A stretch of DNA of 17,849 nt from Thermoflexales bacterium (GTDB lineage: Bacteria > Chloroflexota > Anaerolineae > Fen-1058), in assembly GCA_016931085.1 (NCBI GenBank), contig JAFGFO010000002.1:1-17849 (forward strand). The letters are read 5' to 3'. Numbering within the stretch: position 1 is the stretch's first letter; the number at the start of each line of letters is the position of its first letter. Below the pieces are notes generated by a model that was not told the DNA's origin, did no database searches, and saw nothing but the letters and a program-made list of their open reading frames with translations. The position numbers were made by a program, and so were the translations under genes. Below, piece by piece: positions 1-7,367 of this stretch.

Positions 1-33
1 TTGTTGGGTTTCGCTTCGCTCAACCCAACCTAC
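1..33. repeat. Palindromic intergenic repeat at the window edge
   Basis: GTTGGGTT at 3-10 pairs with AACCCAAC at 22-29 around an 11-base loop TCGCTTCGCTC, followed by CTAC. Read on the minus strand it begins GTAGG and has the loop core GAGCGAAGCGA. That core also occurs in the element inside mutY (528-617). The left end may be cut by the window. It lies downstream of mutY and could fold in its transcript, but there is no U-tract, so it is called a repeat and not a terminator. The rest of 1-83 shows no gene. Confidence 0.6.
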
Positions 34-83
34 ATCCGCCGCTCCTCGCTGCTGGAATAGCAATGTTCGTGCCAAGTGACCCA

Positions 84-1253
84 CTAGCTTTTCAAGACGG
101 CGATGATCTTTTGGTCGGTGACCGGAAAGGCAAACTCATCCAACTCGTCCAGCCTCACCCAGCGCCAGTCAGCCACGCCGAGCGCCCGCACGCGGCCTGA
201 AACGTGCCGGCAGGCAAAGGCATGCAGTGAAATCTTCATGTGAGAATAAACGTGTTTGACGATCGTGATACGTTTGCCGACCGTGATCTTGATGCCCAGC
301 TCCTCCTCGATCTCGCGCCGCAGACAATCAGGCAACGTTTCGCCGTCCTGGCACTTGCCGCCGGGGAATTCCCATAACCCGCCCAGCATACCTTTGTGTG
401 GACGTTGGGCAATAAGGAACTTGCCGCTCTTTCGAATGACGGCCGCCGTCACATCGTAATGGGGGATAGGCTTGCGTTTCGCCTTGACCGGCAGCGCTTC
501 CACGATCCCTTGAGCGTAAGCCTGGCAGTAGGGGCACCCCTCGTGGGTGCCCTCTTGGCACCTGTCCAGGGCAGGAGGTCTTGAGACGCTCGCTTCGCTC
601 GCAAGCCCTGCCCCTACGTTACGGTCGCCCGCCAACGGGCAATGCACGCAATCCGGCGCGCGCGGCGTGCACACGAGTGCCCCCAGTTCCATCAACGCCT
701 CGTTGAACGCCCCGGCCTGCCCCGGCGGCAGCAGCGACTCGGCCAATTCCCACAGGCGCTTTTGAGTGGCGGGCAAGCGTAGGTCGTCCTGGATAGCGAA
801 CAGCCGGCACAAGACACGCTTCACGTTACCGTCTAACACAGGCGCATCCTGGCCAAAGGCGATGCTGGCGATCGCGCCGGCCGTGTAGCGTCCGATCCCC
901 GGCAGCTTGATCAGCTCTTGCAGCGTGTGCGGCAACTGCCCGCCGTGCTCGGTCACGACGATCTGGGCCGCCTTGTGCAGGTTGCGCGCCCGGCTGTAAT
1001 AGCCCAATCCTTCCCATGCCTTGAGCACCTCATCCAACGGCGCGGCCGCCAGCGTCTGCACGTCGGGGAAGCGTTCGACAAAGCGGGTGAAGTAGGGAAC
1101 GACCGTCGCCGCCTGGGTTTGCTGCAGCATCACCTCGCTGACCCAGGTGTGGTACGGTTCGCGCGGCTCGGTTCGCCACGGCAGGCCACGCAGGTTGTCC
1201 TTGGTCCAAAACGCCAGTCTGGAAACCAAGCCCGTGTTGTCTTTCACTCGCAT
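84..1253 (-). CDS. mutY: Adenine DNA glycosylase MutY with Nudix C-terminal domain and an in-frame repeat insertion
   Basis: Base-excision repair enzyme that removes adenine mispaired with 8-oxoguanine. Numbering here is from an upstream ATG at 1280. The glycosylase domain has WVSEVMLQQTQ with catalytic Glu49, the helix-hairpin-helix LPGIGRYTAGAI (126-137) and catalytic Asp150 in VLDGNVKR. Fe-S ligands Cys204, Cys211 and Cys214 have the family spacing. The fourth ligand is displaced by 30 residues (222-251) encoded by a palindromic element; Cys252 follows it. The C-terminal MutT-like domain keeps a full Nudix box, Gly308 to Ile330 (REIEEELGI). The start at 1253 (residue 10) is preferred because GAGGT lies 6 nt upstream; the ATG at 1280 has no ribosome site. 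It is divergent from the permease gene. Without the insert its length would be normal for the family. Activity of this copy is uncertain because of the insert. Confidence 0.93.
   Translation of the reverse strand: MRVKDNTGLVSRLAFWTKDNLRGLPWRTEPREPYHTWVSEVMLQQTQAATVVPYFTRFVERFPDVQTLAAAPLDEVLKAWEGLGYYSRARNLHKAAQIVVTEHGGQLPHTLQELIKLPGIGRYTAGAIASIAFGQDAPVLDGNVKRVLCRLFAIQDDLRLPATQKRLWELAESLLPPGQAGAFNEALMELGALVCTPRAPDCVHCPLAGDRNVGAGLASEASVSRPPALDRCQEGTHEGCPYCQAYAQGIVEALPVKAKRKPIPHYDVTAAVIRKSGKFLIAQRPHKGMLGGLWEFPGGKCQDGETLPDCLRREIEEELGIKITVGKRITIVKHVYSHMKISLHAFACRHVSGRVRALGVADWRWVRLDELDEFAFPVTDQKIIAVLKS
528..617. repeat. 90-bp palindromic element inserted in frame in mutY
   Basis: The ends are inverted repeats, GTAGGGGCA at 528-536 and TGCCCCTAC at 609-617. 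Inside are a small hairpin (GGTGCC/GGCACC near 546-562), CAGGGC (567-572) facing GCCCTG (605-610), and the palindromic core GCTCGCTTCGCTCGC. The length is exactly 30 codons and the element begins on a codon boundary of mutY, so it adds 30 residues without a stop. The translated segment (V222-Y251) is rich in Ala, Ser, Arg and Gly and contains two extra Cys. It resembles in principle the Rickettsia palindromic elements found inside genes; no homology to them is claimed. No convincing target-site duplication was seen. Confidence 0.7.
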
Positions 1254-1300
1254 ACCTCGACCTCGCTTCAACGTGAACATTCAAGGGAAACTTTTGATCA

Positions 1301-1309
1301 AGTATACCA
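1301..1309 (-). promoter_or_regulatory. Extended -10 promoter for mutY
   Basis: On the minus strand TGG precedes TATACT (1306 down to 1301), giving TGnTATACT. No good -35 is present 17 nt upstream, as is common for extended -10 promoters. The expected start near 1294 leaves a leader of about 40 nt and includes the GAGGT ribosome site for the ATG at 1253, which supports the shorter MutY. Confidence 0.5.
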
Positions 1310-1389
1310 CAAGCATCATTGGCTTACGAATGCCTACTTGGGCAAAACCCCTGATCCGCCACATGGCCAATGCAGGATACTCGTTTTTC

Positions 1390-1398
1390 TGTTATACT
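1390..1398 (+). promoter_or_regulatory. Extended -10 promoter for the permease-peptidase unit
   Basis: TGTTATACT fits the extended -10 pattern TGnTATACT, the same hexamer as in the divergent mutY promoter. No recognisable -35 precedes it. The expected transcription start near 1405 is about 35 nt before the ATG at 1440. The 1281-1439 region holds these two promoters and no gene. Confidence 0.5.
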
Positions 1399-1439
1399 AT
1401 GCACACGGGCGAATTTTAAACGTTTTCCCGAACGTCATC

Positions 1440-4400
1440 ATGGTGACTATTTTTAGCCGCGAAATGAATCGAGAACGTCAAGTCCTCCCTAGCCTGGCCT
1501 TTCTGCGCGCGGTGGCGCAACGCTTGCTAGCCAGCGTTGCCATCCTGCTTGTCATCGCCTATCTCACGTTATTGGGCCTGGTCATGGCCGAGCGGGGGCA
1601 ACGCAAGCTGCCCACACAGCCGCTCGAGGTCGCCACGCAGACGCTGGCCCGAACTGTCCAATACGTGACTCACCATCCCGACCTGTACCGCTGGAACAAA
1701 CAAGATACGCCATCTAGCGATTTGGTCCTGACCCTGACCGGCCGCAGCGTGGCCCTGTTGGCGTTGGCGCTGGGTGTGGCAACGCTCGCAGGTGTGCCGG
1801 TGGGCGTGCTGATGGCCTTGTCCCGGCGTACCCCGACCGCGCCGCTGCTGGTGCTTGTTTCGGTACTGGGTGTGTCTACCCCTAGTTTTTTACTGGGGAT
1901 GTTCTTCTGGGCCATCAATGTGTACGCTTATCAATGGTTCGGCTTCGACAAGGCGCCGTTGCCGCAGATTGGATTTGGGTGGGATACGCACCTGGTCATG
2001 CCGACATTGGTGCTGGCGACTCGCCCGCTGGCCCAGGTTATCCAGGTGACGTATGTGTCCATGTCTAACGTGCTGAGGCAGGATTACATCCAGGTGGCGC
2101 ACGCCAAAGGCCTGGGCCAGCGGGTGGTGGTAAGCCGGCACGCCTTGCGCAATGCGCTCATTCCTGTCCTGACCACCTTGAGCACGTCACTGCGTTTCGC
2201 GTTAGCCAGCCTGCCGGTCGTCGAGATGTTTTTCCACTGGCCGGGAATGGGATCGGCCTTGCTCGAAGCCATCGCCCAAGGCCAGGCCGCATTGGCCACG
2301 GACTTGATCGTGTCGCTGGGCGTCTTGTTTTTAGCCGTCAACCTGCTTCTCGAGGCACTCTACCCCCTCATCGACCCCCGTTTGAAGGAAAACACCCCCG
2401 GCGGCCAACAAACGGAGCACGCCACCTGGCAGGAGCGTTGGGATGACGTCAAAGTGTGGGCGTCAGACTTGATGGGGCGGATACGCCTGGTTTGGCGGGC
2501 GCGCCGCAGGCAGGCTGCCGGCAGCGCAGCGCGGGCTAGACCGCAAGCGATGGGCACAACACAATCCGCGCCCACGAACGGCGCTTTTGCCCCTACTACG
2601 AACACCCGTCGCCGCCGGTGGCGCGTGTTGAGATTCCTGGTGAACCATCCGGCGCTGGTGCTTGGCTCGGCCCTGATCCTGGGCCTGTTCGGCCTGGCCT
2701 TTCTCGGCGAAAAATTGGCGCACGCTAACCCTTACCAGTTGCACGGGCTGAGGTTGATCGACGGCGTCATTCACACACCGCCGTACAAGCCTATGCCCGC
2801 CTTTCCGTGGGGGACGGATCTGGTTGGACGTGATGTCCAGGGCCTGGTGCTCGCCGGCGCCAAGCGTACTTTGACCCTGGCCCTGGCGGGCATGACCGCC
2901 CGGATATCCTTGGGGATGATTTTGGGAGTGCTGGCCGGTTGGTGGCAAAACAGTTGGCTAGACAAGCTGGTCCGAGGCGCGATAGCCGTCTGGGCCGCTT
3001 TTCCCCTGACGCTCTTTGCCATGATCGTCATCCTGGCCCTGGGCATTCAAAAAGGCATGTGGGTTTTTGTGGTGGCCATGTGTGTCGTGGGTTGGGGCGA
3101 GACCGCCCAGTTCATGCGCGAACAGGTCATCGGCCTCAAGCCACTGCTCTTTGTCGAGGCGGCGCGGGCGGTCGGCGCGCGCCCGACTCGTATCTTGCGC
3201 TGGCACATCTTGCCGCACCTGTTTGCACCGCTGCTGGTGCTGGCCATCCTCGAAATGGGCGGCGTCCTGATGCTGCTGGCCGAATTGGGCTTTTTGAACG
3301 TCTTTTTAGGCGGCGGATTCAAGCTGGAAATCACTACCGACTATATCTTTTTCTTTTCGGACGTCCCCGAATGGGGGGCGCTCTTGGCGAACATTCACCG
3401 CTGGTGGCGGGCTTATCCGTGGATAGCATGGTATCCGGGGCTGGCTTTTTTCGCCGCTATCCTAGCCTTTAACCTGTGGGGCGAGGGCATGCGGCGTTGG
3501 CTCGACGAAACCCGCCTCAACGTCGCGCGCCTGGCGAATCGCTATACGCTCCTGGCCGTGGGTGTGCTGGCGGCCGGGCTAGGCTGGTCGCTGCACAGCT
3601 CTACACCCATCGAACTGTACAAATCGCAAGCGGCGTGCTTCGATCCGCAAGCGGTTATGCAAGATATCGCCGCGTTGAGTTCGCCCGAGTTTTCCGGGCG
3701 CGAGTCGGGTACGTGGGGCGCTAACCTGGCCGCCCAATACATTGCGGCCCGCATGCGCGAGATTGGGGTGCAGCCGGCCGGCGAAGGCAACTCTTATTTT
3801 CAATCGGTCCCGGCGAATTACTTCCACCTGGGCCAGGTGCCACGCCTGGAGATTGGGAGGACATCCCCGGTCGAGGCGCTGGTCTACCGGCAGGATTTTG
3901 TCGAATATACAGAGTCGAGTTACGGCTGGGGCAGAGGTGAGGTGGTGGGGCTGGCGTTTGGGCCGCCCATTACGGCGAGCGGGCAAAACCCGTATCGCTT
4001 AGGCGGGTTGCCGCTGCGAGACAAGGTGATCCTGGTGCGCGAAGCTCACGCCGAGCACGTTGATTTCCAGGCCACAGCGGGCGTGTTGATCGTCGGCGAG
4101 TCAGCCGAGCTTTTTCATCGCCGGCATCTCCCTCCCCGCCTGGTGCGCGGCGACGCTGTCCCTGTCTTTTACATCACGCCCCAGGCGGCTGAGCGGCTCC
4201 TGGCTGCCAGCGGCGGCCTGGCGCACATGGACGCAGCATCCGGCAGCTTGCAGCCCGGCCAAGTCGCGCCGATTGCGCAGGGTTTTTGGGCGCGGATGGC
4301 GATCGAGGGAACGCTTGGCCCGGAAAAACAGTGCCAGAACGTTATCGGCGTCATTCCAGGCAGCGGGGCGAGCATGACCGCCCAGGGAAGGCGAGGGATG

Positions 4401-4976
4401 GACAGCCAGGTCATCCTGGTCAGCGCGAATTATGATGGCCTGGGGATGGGGCCCGAGGGCAGCCTTTATCCCGGCGCCAATGACAACGCCAGCGGCGTGG
4501 CGGCCATGTTGGAATTGGCGCGGGTGCTTGTCGAAGGTCCATACACGCCGATCCGGACGGTCGTTCTTGTCGCCGGCTGTGATGGCGAGCGGGGTGTAAG
4601 ACTGGATGTCAGAAAGGCCATGAGCGCCAAGCGGGGCTTTAACACGCTCACGGTCGAATCGGTGATCGAGCTGGAAGGCCTGGGAGGGGGCAGTGGAGCG
4701 GGCCTGGCCATCCAAGAGACGAGCACGCCGCACCTGGCCCAACTCGTCTGGGACGCCGCCGGGCGCATGCGGGCCAAGGTGGCAAGCGGGCCCACACAGA
4801 CAGGCCTCCCCCGCCCGCGATACCCATGGACTGTTCATTTGAGTTGGGCCGGGGCAGACACGAATGCGCGCACTCCCGGCGATAGTCCGGCCGGGATTGA
4901 CGTGGACAAGTTGCGGCAGGCCGGGCAGACGACGACGCTGGTGTTGACCATCATCAGCCGCGAGTTGGAGTATTAA
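1440..4976 (+). CDS. Fused DppB-like + DppC-like ABC permease with C-terminal degenerate M28 peptidase domain
   Basis: About 1178 residues in three parts. Residues 1-318 form a DppB/OppB-like permease with an EAA-type loop (VAHAKGLGQRVVVSRHALRN) and end in YPLIDPRLKE. A basic, low-complexity linker (319-392) follows. Residues 393-690 form a DppC/OppC-like permease with WGTDLVGRDV and the loop EAARAVGARPTRILRWHILPH. An extra membrane segment (about 701-718, LLAVGVLAAGLGW) should place the rest, 733-1178, outside the cell. That part is M28-like, with a PA-like insert and VSANYDGLG and GANDNASG motifs. Of the metal site only Asp1015 and the general base Glu1050 are unchanged; N997, R1051, E1079 and R1144 replace His, Glu, Asp and His. 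No clear ribosome site is seen; ATG 1464 is an alternative start. The open frame upstream to 918 is antisense to mutY and is not used. Its stop overlaps the next start (TAATG). No ATPase or binding-protein gene lies nearby. Confidence 0.85.
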   Translation: MVTIFSREMNRERQVLPSLAFLRAVAQRLLASVAILLVIAYLTLLGLVMAERGQRKLPTQPLEVATQTLARTVQYVTHHPDLYRWNKQDTPSSDLVLTLTGRSVALLALALGVATLAGVPVGVLMALSRRTPTAPLLVLVSVLGVSTPSFLLGMFFWAINVYAYQWFGFDKAPLPQIGFGWDTHLVMPTLVLATRPLAQVIQVTYVSMSNVLRQDYIQVAHAKGLGQRVVVSRHALRNALIPVLTTLSTSLRFALASLPVVEMFFHWPGMGSALLEAIAQGQAALATDLIVSLGVLFLAVNLLLEALYPLIDPRLKENTPGGQQTEHATWQERWDDVKVWASDLMGRIRLVWRARRRQAAGSAARARPQAMGTTQSAPTNGAFAPTTNTRRRRWRVLRFLVNHPALVLGSALILGLFGLAFLGEKLAHANPYQLHGLRLIDGVIHTPPYKPMPAFPWGTDLVGRDVQGLVLAGAKRTLTLALAGMTARISLGMILGVLAGWWQNSWLDKLVRGAIAVWAAFPLTLFAMIVILALGIQKGMWVFVVAMCVVGWGETAQFMREQVIGLKPLLFVEAARAVGARPTRILRWHILPHLFAPLLVLAILEMGGVLMLLAELGFLNVFLGGGFKLEITTDYIFFFSDVPEWGALLANIHRWWRAYPWIAWYPGLAFFAAILAFNLWGEGMRRWLDETRLNVARLANRYTLLAVGVLAAGLGWSLHSSTPIELYKSQAACFDPQAVMQDIAALSSPEFSGRESGTWGANLAAQYIAARMREIGVQPAGEGNSYFQSVPANYFHLGQVPRLEIGRTSPVEALVYRQDFVEYTESSYGWGRGEVVGLAFGPPITASGQNPYRLGGLPLRDKVILVREAHAEHVDFQATAGVLIVGESAELFHRRHLPPRLVRGDAVPVFYITPQAAERLLAASGGLAHMDAASGSLQPGQVAPIAQGFWARMAIEGTLGPEKQCQNVIGVIPGSGASMTAQGRRGMDSQVILVSANYDGLGMGPEGSLYPGANDNASGVAAMLELARVLVEGPYTPIRTVVLVAGCDGERGVRLDVRKAMSAKRGFNTLTVESVIELEGLGGGSGAGLAIQETSTPHLAQLVWDAAGRMRAKVASGPTQTGLPRPRYPWTVHLSWAGADTNARTPGDSPAGIDVDKLRQAGQTTTLVLTIISRELEY

Positions 4977-7339
4977 TGAAAATCAAAGCGCTTTTGCCCA
5001 AGGGATTAATCGTGAGCGTGACGCTATTTCTTAGTAGCGCGCTACTTCTTAGTAGCGCATTGTCGGCGTGCGTGGCGACCCCGCCGCCCTCCCCGCCCAT
5101 TACTTTCCAGACACCCTCGCCGCGCGCCGAGCCCATCAGCACCCGTGTGCCCATGACGCCGGTGGCGACGCTTGCTCCCGCACCTGCCGGGCAAACGGCC
5201 GATCCTTATCGCCTCATTTCTCAAGAAAGCATGTTTAGCTTGATGCAAGACCTGACGGCTATCCAGCCCCATTCCGGCTGGCGCAATTCGGCGACGGAGG
5301 GTGAAGCCGAGGCCCTGGATTATTTAGAGACAAAATTGGGCGAACTGGAATACCTGGAGAGCCTGGGCCTGGAATTGGAGCGCCAGTCTTTTCGCATTTT
5401 TTTGTCGGTGGAGCAATGGGAATCCCGGCTGCAGCTCGAGCTGGACGGGCAAAAGGTTCAGGTGCCGGCCGATGGCATCCGCGGCCACCGCGACGAGATC
5501 GCCCGGGCGCTTCGCTTCGACTCGGATGGATCGCTCAACGACGCCGTGCGCAATCCCGTCACAGCCGCCGGGCCAATCGTCTTGGCGCGCTCGCGGGCGG
5601 ACATTCAAGCCCTGGGTAAGCTCGAAGGCAAGATCGCCTTCGTAGACTTTGACGTGATCAGCGACGTGCTATTGGGCAAGGAACGCGCCGCTCAAGTCAT
5701 CAGCGAGCTGCTGGCGCAGAGGCCGGCCGGCATTGTCTTGGTGACGGAATTTTCCAACGTGCGCGGCAAGAGCCACGGCGTCTTTGTGGCGGATGGCAGC
5801 GCATTCAACCTGGTGGACGATCCCTACGCGCCGCCCACGCTCTACGTTCGCCTGGAGGATTTGACGGCGGCCGGCATCGAGGGTTGGGATGGCCTGTCCC
5901 GCGTCGAGGCAGCTCACCTAAGCTGGGACGCGGACGTTTTCTCGCCGGCCCCGTCGGGCAACCTGGCCGCGCGCATTCCCGGCCTCGACCCGTCGCGGGC
6001 CGTTATCCTGGGCGCGCACATCGACAGCCCCAATAACCCCGGCGCGTTGGACGACGGCAGCGGCTCGGTGGTGCTGGCAGAGGTTGCTCGCGTGTTGGAC
6101 GCCGCGCGCGTCCAGCCGCCCGTAGACACCTACCTGGTCTGGTTCGGCAGCGAAGAAGCCGGGCTATACGGGTCGAGTCATTTTGTGGCCACTCACCAGG
6201 AACTGGCCGACCGGACGTTGGCCATGCTGCAGGTGGACATGTTGTCCTACCCGATGGATGGCATCCAGGCCCGGCTCGAATTGGTCACGTTTCCCTACAC
6301 CTGGTGGGGAGATGGACGGCTGACGTGGCCGGAATATCTATCCCAGGCGGCTGGCCGGCTGGGCATTGTGACCAGCCCACAAGAGAATTTTGGACTGGAA
6401 TCGGACAATTCAGCCTTTGTGGGCTTTGGCGTGCCCAACGCCAATCTCATCTATAAAAACGGAGAGGCGATGGAACGCCTGGGCTCGGTCCATTACGCCT
6501 GCCACATCCACGATCCTTACGATACGGTCGAGTTAGCGCGCCAGGTGGGCGACGTGCTGGAGCAAATGGCGCGGGTGGCTTTGGCGGCAGCCCTCGAAAC
6601 CGGCTACGACACCCCCCATCTGCGCGTGTCGCCCAAGCCAGACCGGCAAGCCCTGTTCGTCGCCAGTCACACCGAGGCGGTTCACATGACGCCCGCCACA
6701 TTCATGGCCTTGGGGGCCACGCTAGAGATGTACGGTTTTGACGTGGACATGATCCCCTACGGCCAGCCAGTAACTTTAGCCGAGCTAGAAAACACCGACA
6801 TGGTGGTGGCTTTGCCTGTGCTCGATTACCCTTCGCCGGATGGGGATCCCACCTTGTACGACGAAGCCTGGACTGAGCCAGAAATCGCGGCATTGGAAAG
6901 CTACGTTGCGCAGGGCGGGTTCCTGGTGTTGGCCAACAGCGCGCGTCGTCTCAAGTATGCCAACGTCGTTCTCGATCCCAACGAGGACTGGGCCGACGGC
7001 AGCGCCCTGGCCGAACGCTTTGGAGTGTCCTTTCAAGCCGGCGAGTTGGCCTCGGGAAAACTATGGCTAGAGCGTGTGAGTCCATTGATGAAGGGGATCG
7101 AGTCGCTCGAATGGATCCCCGGCAACGGCGTGCCGTTCAGCTTCCAGGCCGGGATCAAAAAATTGGTGTTGGCCAAAAGCGGCGACGGCACGCTGGCGGC
7201 GTTGGTGACTGTTGGGGACAAGGGGGGGCAAGTGCTGGTTTTGGCCGACGTGGGCGTGTTGAACTCGGGCTGGGGGCAGCCTGCCAACCTGGCTTTTTGG
7301 AAGAACCTGGCCTGGCACGTTCGGACGCGGCTTGAATAA
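4976..7339 (+). CDS. Lipoprotein M28-family metallopeptidase with C-terminal DUF4350/GATase-like domain
   Basis: 787 residues. A signal peptide ends in the lipobox LSAC (Cys32), followed by a Pro/Thr-rich spacer, so the protein is probably a surface-anchored lipoprotein. The peptidase domain has all expected zinc residues: His348 and Asp350 (GAHIDSP), Asp359 (GALDDGSG), Glu393-Glu394 (FGSEEAGLYGS), Asp421 (QVDMLSYP) and His512 (HIHDPYDT). It should therefore be an active aminopeptidase-like enzyme on peptides; the exact substrate cannot be read. A PA-like insert precedes the metal site. Residues from about 550 (ALFVASHTEAVHMTP, YVAQGGFLVLANSAR) resemble DUF4350 or ThuA/GATase-like folds, with moderate certainty. 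The start overlaps the upstream stop by one base, suggesting translational coupling. An 18-bp tandem repeat lies in the signal peptide. Confidence 0.88.
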   Translation: MKIKALLPKGLIVSVTLFLSSALLLSSALSACVATPPPSPPITFQTPSPRAEPISTRVPMTPVATLAPAPAGQTADPYRLISQESMFSLMQDLTAIQPHSGWRNSATEGEAEALDYLETKLGELEYLESLGLELERQSFRIFLSVEQWESRLQLELDGQKVQVPADGIRGHRDEIARALRFDSDGSLNDAVRNPVTAAGPIVLARSRADIQALGKLEGKIAFVDFDVISDVLLGKERAAQVISELLAQRPAGIVLVTEFSNVRGKSHGVFVADGSAFNLVDDPYAPPTLYVRLEDLTAAGIEGWDGLSRVEAAHLSWDADVFSPAPSGNLAARIPGLDPSRAVILGAHIDSPNNPGALDDGSGSVVLAEVARVLDAARVQPPVDTYLVWFGSEEAGLYGSSHFVATHQELADRTLAMLQVDMLSYPMDGIQARLELVTFPYTWWGDGRLTWPEYLSQAAGRLGIVTSPQENFGLESDNSAFVGFGVPNANLIYKNGEAMERLGSVHYACHIHDPYDTVELARQVGDVLEQMARVALAAALETGYDTPHLRVSPKPDRQALFVASHTEAVHMTPATFMALGATLEMYGFDVDMIPYGQPVTLAELENTDMVVALPVLDYPSPDGDPTLYDEAWTEPEIAALESYVAQGGFLVLANSARRLKYANVVLDPNEDWADGSALAERFGVSFQAGELASGKLWLERVSPLMKGIESLEWIPGNGVPFSFQAGIKKLVLAKSGDGTLAALVTVGDKGGQVLVLADVGVLNSGWGQPANLAFWKNLAWHVRTRLE
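5024..5059 (+). repeat. 18-bp tandem duplication in a signal peptide
   Basis: Two copies of an 18-base unit, 5024-5041 and 5042-5059, differ at two bases and share CTTAGTAGCGC. They encode LFLSSA and LLLSSA, doubling the hydrophobic core of the lipoprotein signal peptide just before its lipobox. Confidence 0.8.
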
Positions 7340-7360
7340 AGTTCCTCTTCAGGCTATAAT
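7332..7360 (+). promoter_or_regulatory. Sigma-70-like promoter at the start of the MFS gene
   Basis: TTGAAT (7332-7337), a 17-base spacer and a perfect TATAAT (7355-7360) lie across the end of the peptidase gene. Transcription would start near 7367, next to the ATG at 7368. That would make an essentially leaderless message and lets the transporter be made apart from the upstream unit. Confidence 0.5.
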
Positions 7361-7367
7361 GGCATGG

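Noticed and set aside
1..33. Terminator for mutY
   Set aside because: A stem is present, but there is no U-tract and the sequence resembles the repeat family of this window.
528..617. mutY as a pseudogene
   Set aside because: The insertion keeps the frame, no stop is present, and catalytic residues and the Nudix box are intact; impaired activity remains possible.
918..1439. N-terminal extension of the permease frame back to 918
   Set aside because: It is antisense to mutY, crosses both promoters, and has no transporter-like sequence. The permease begins at 1440 or 1464.
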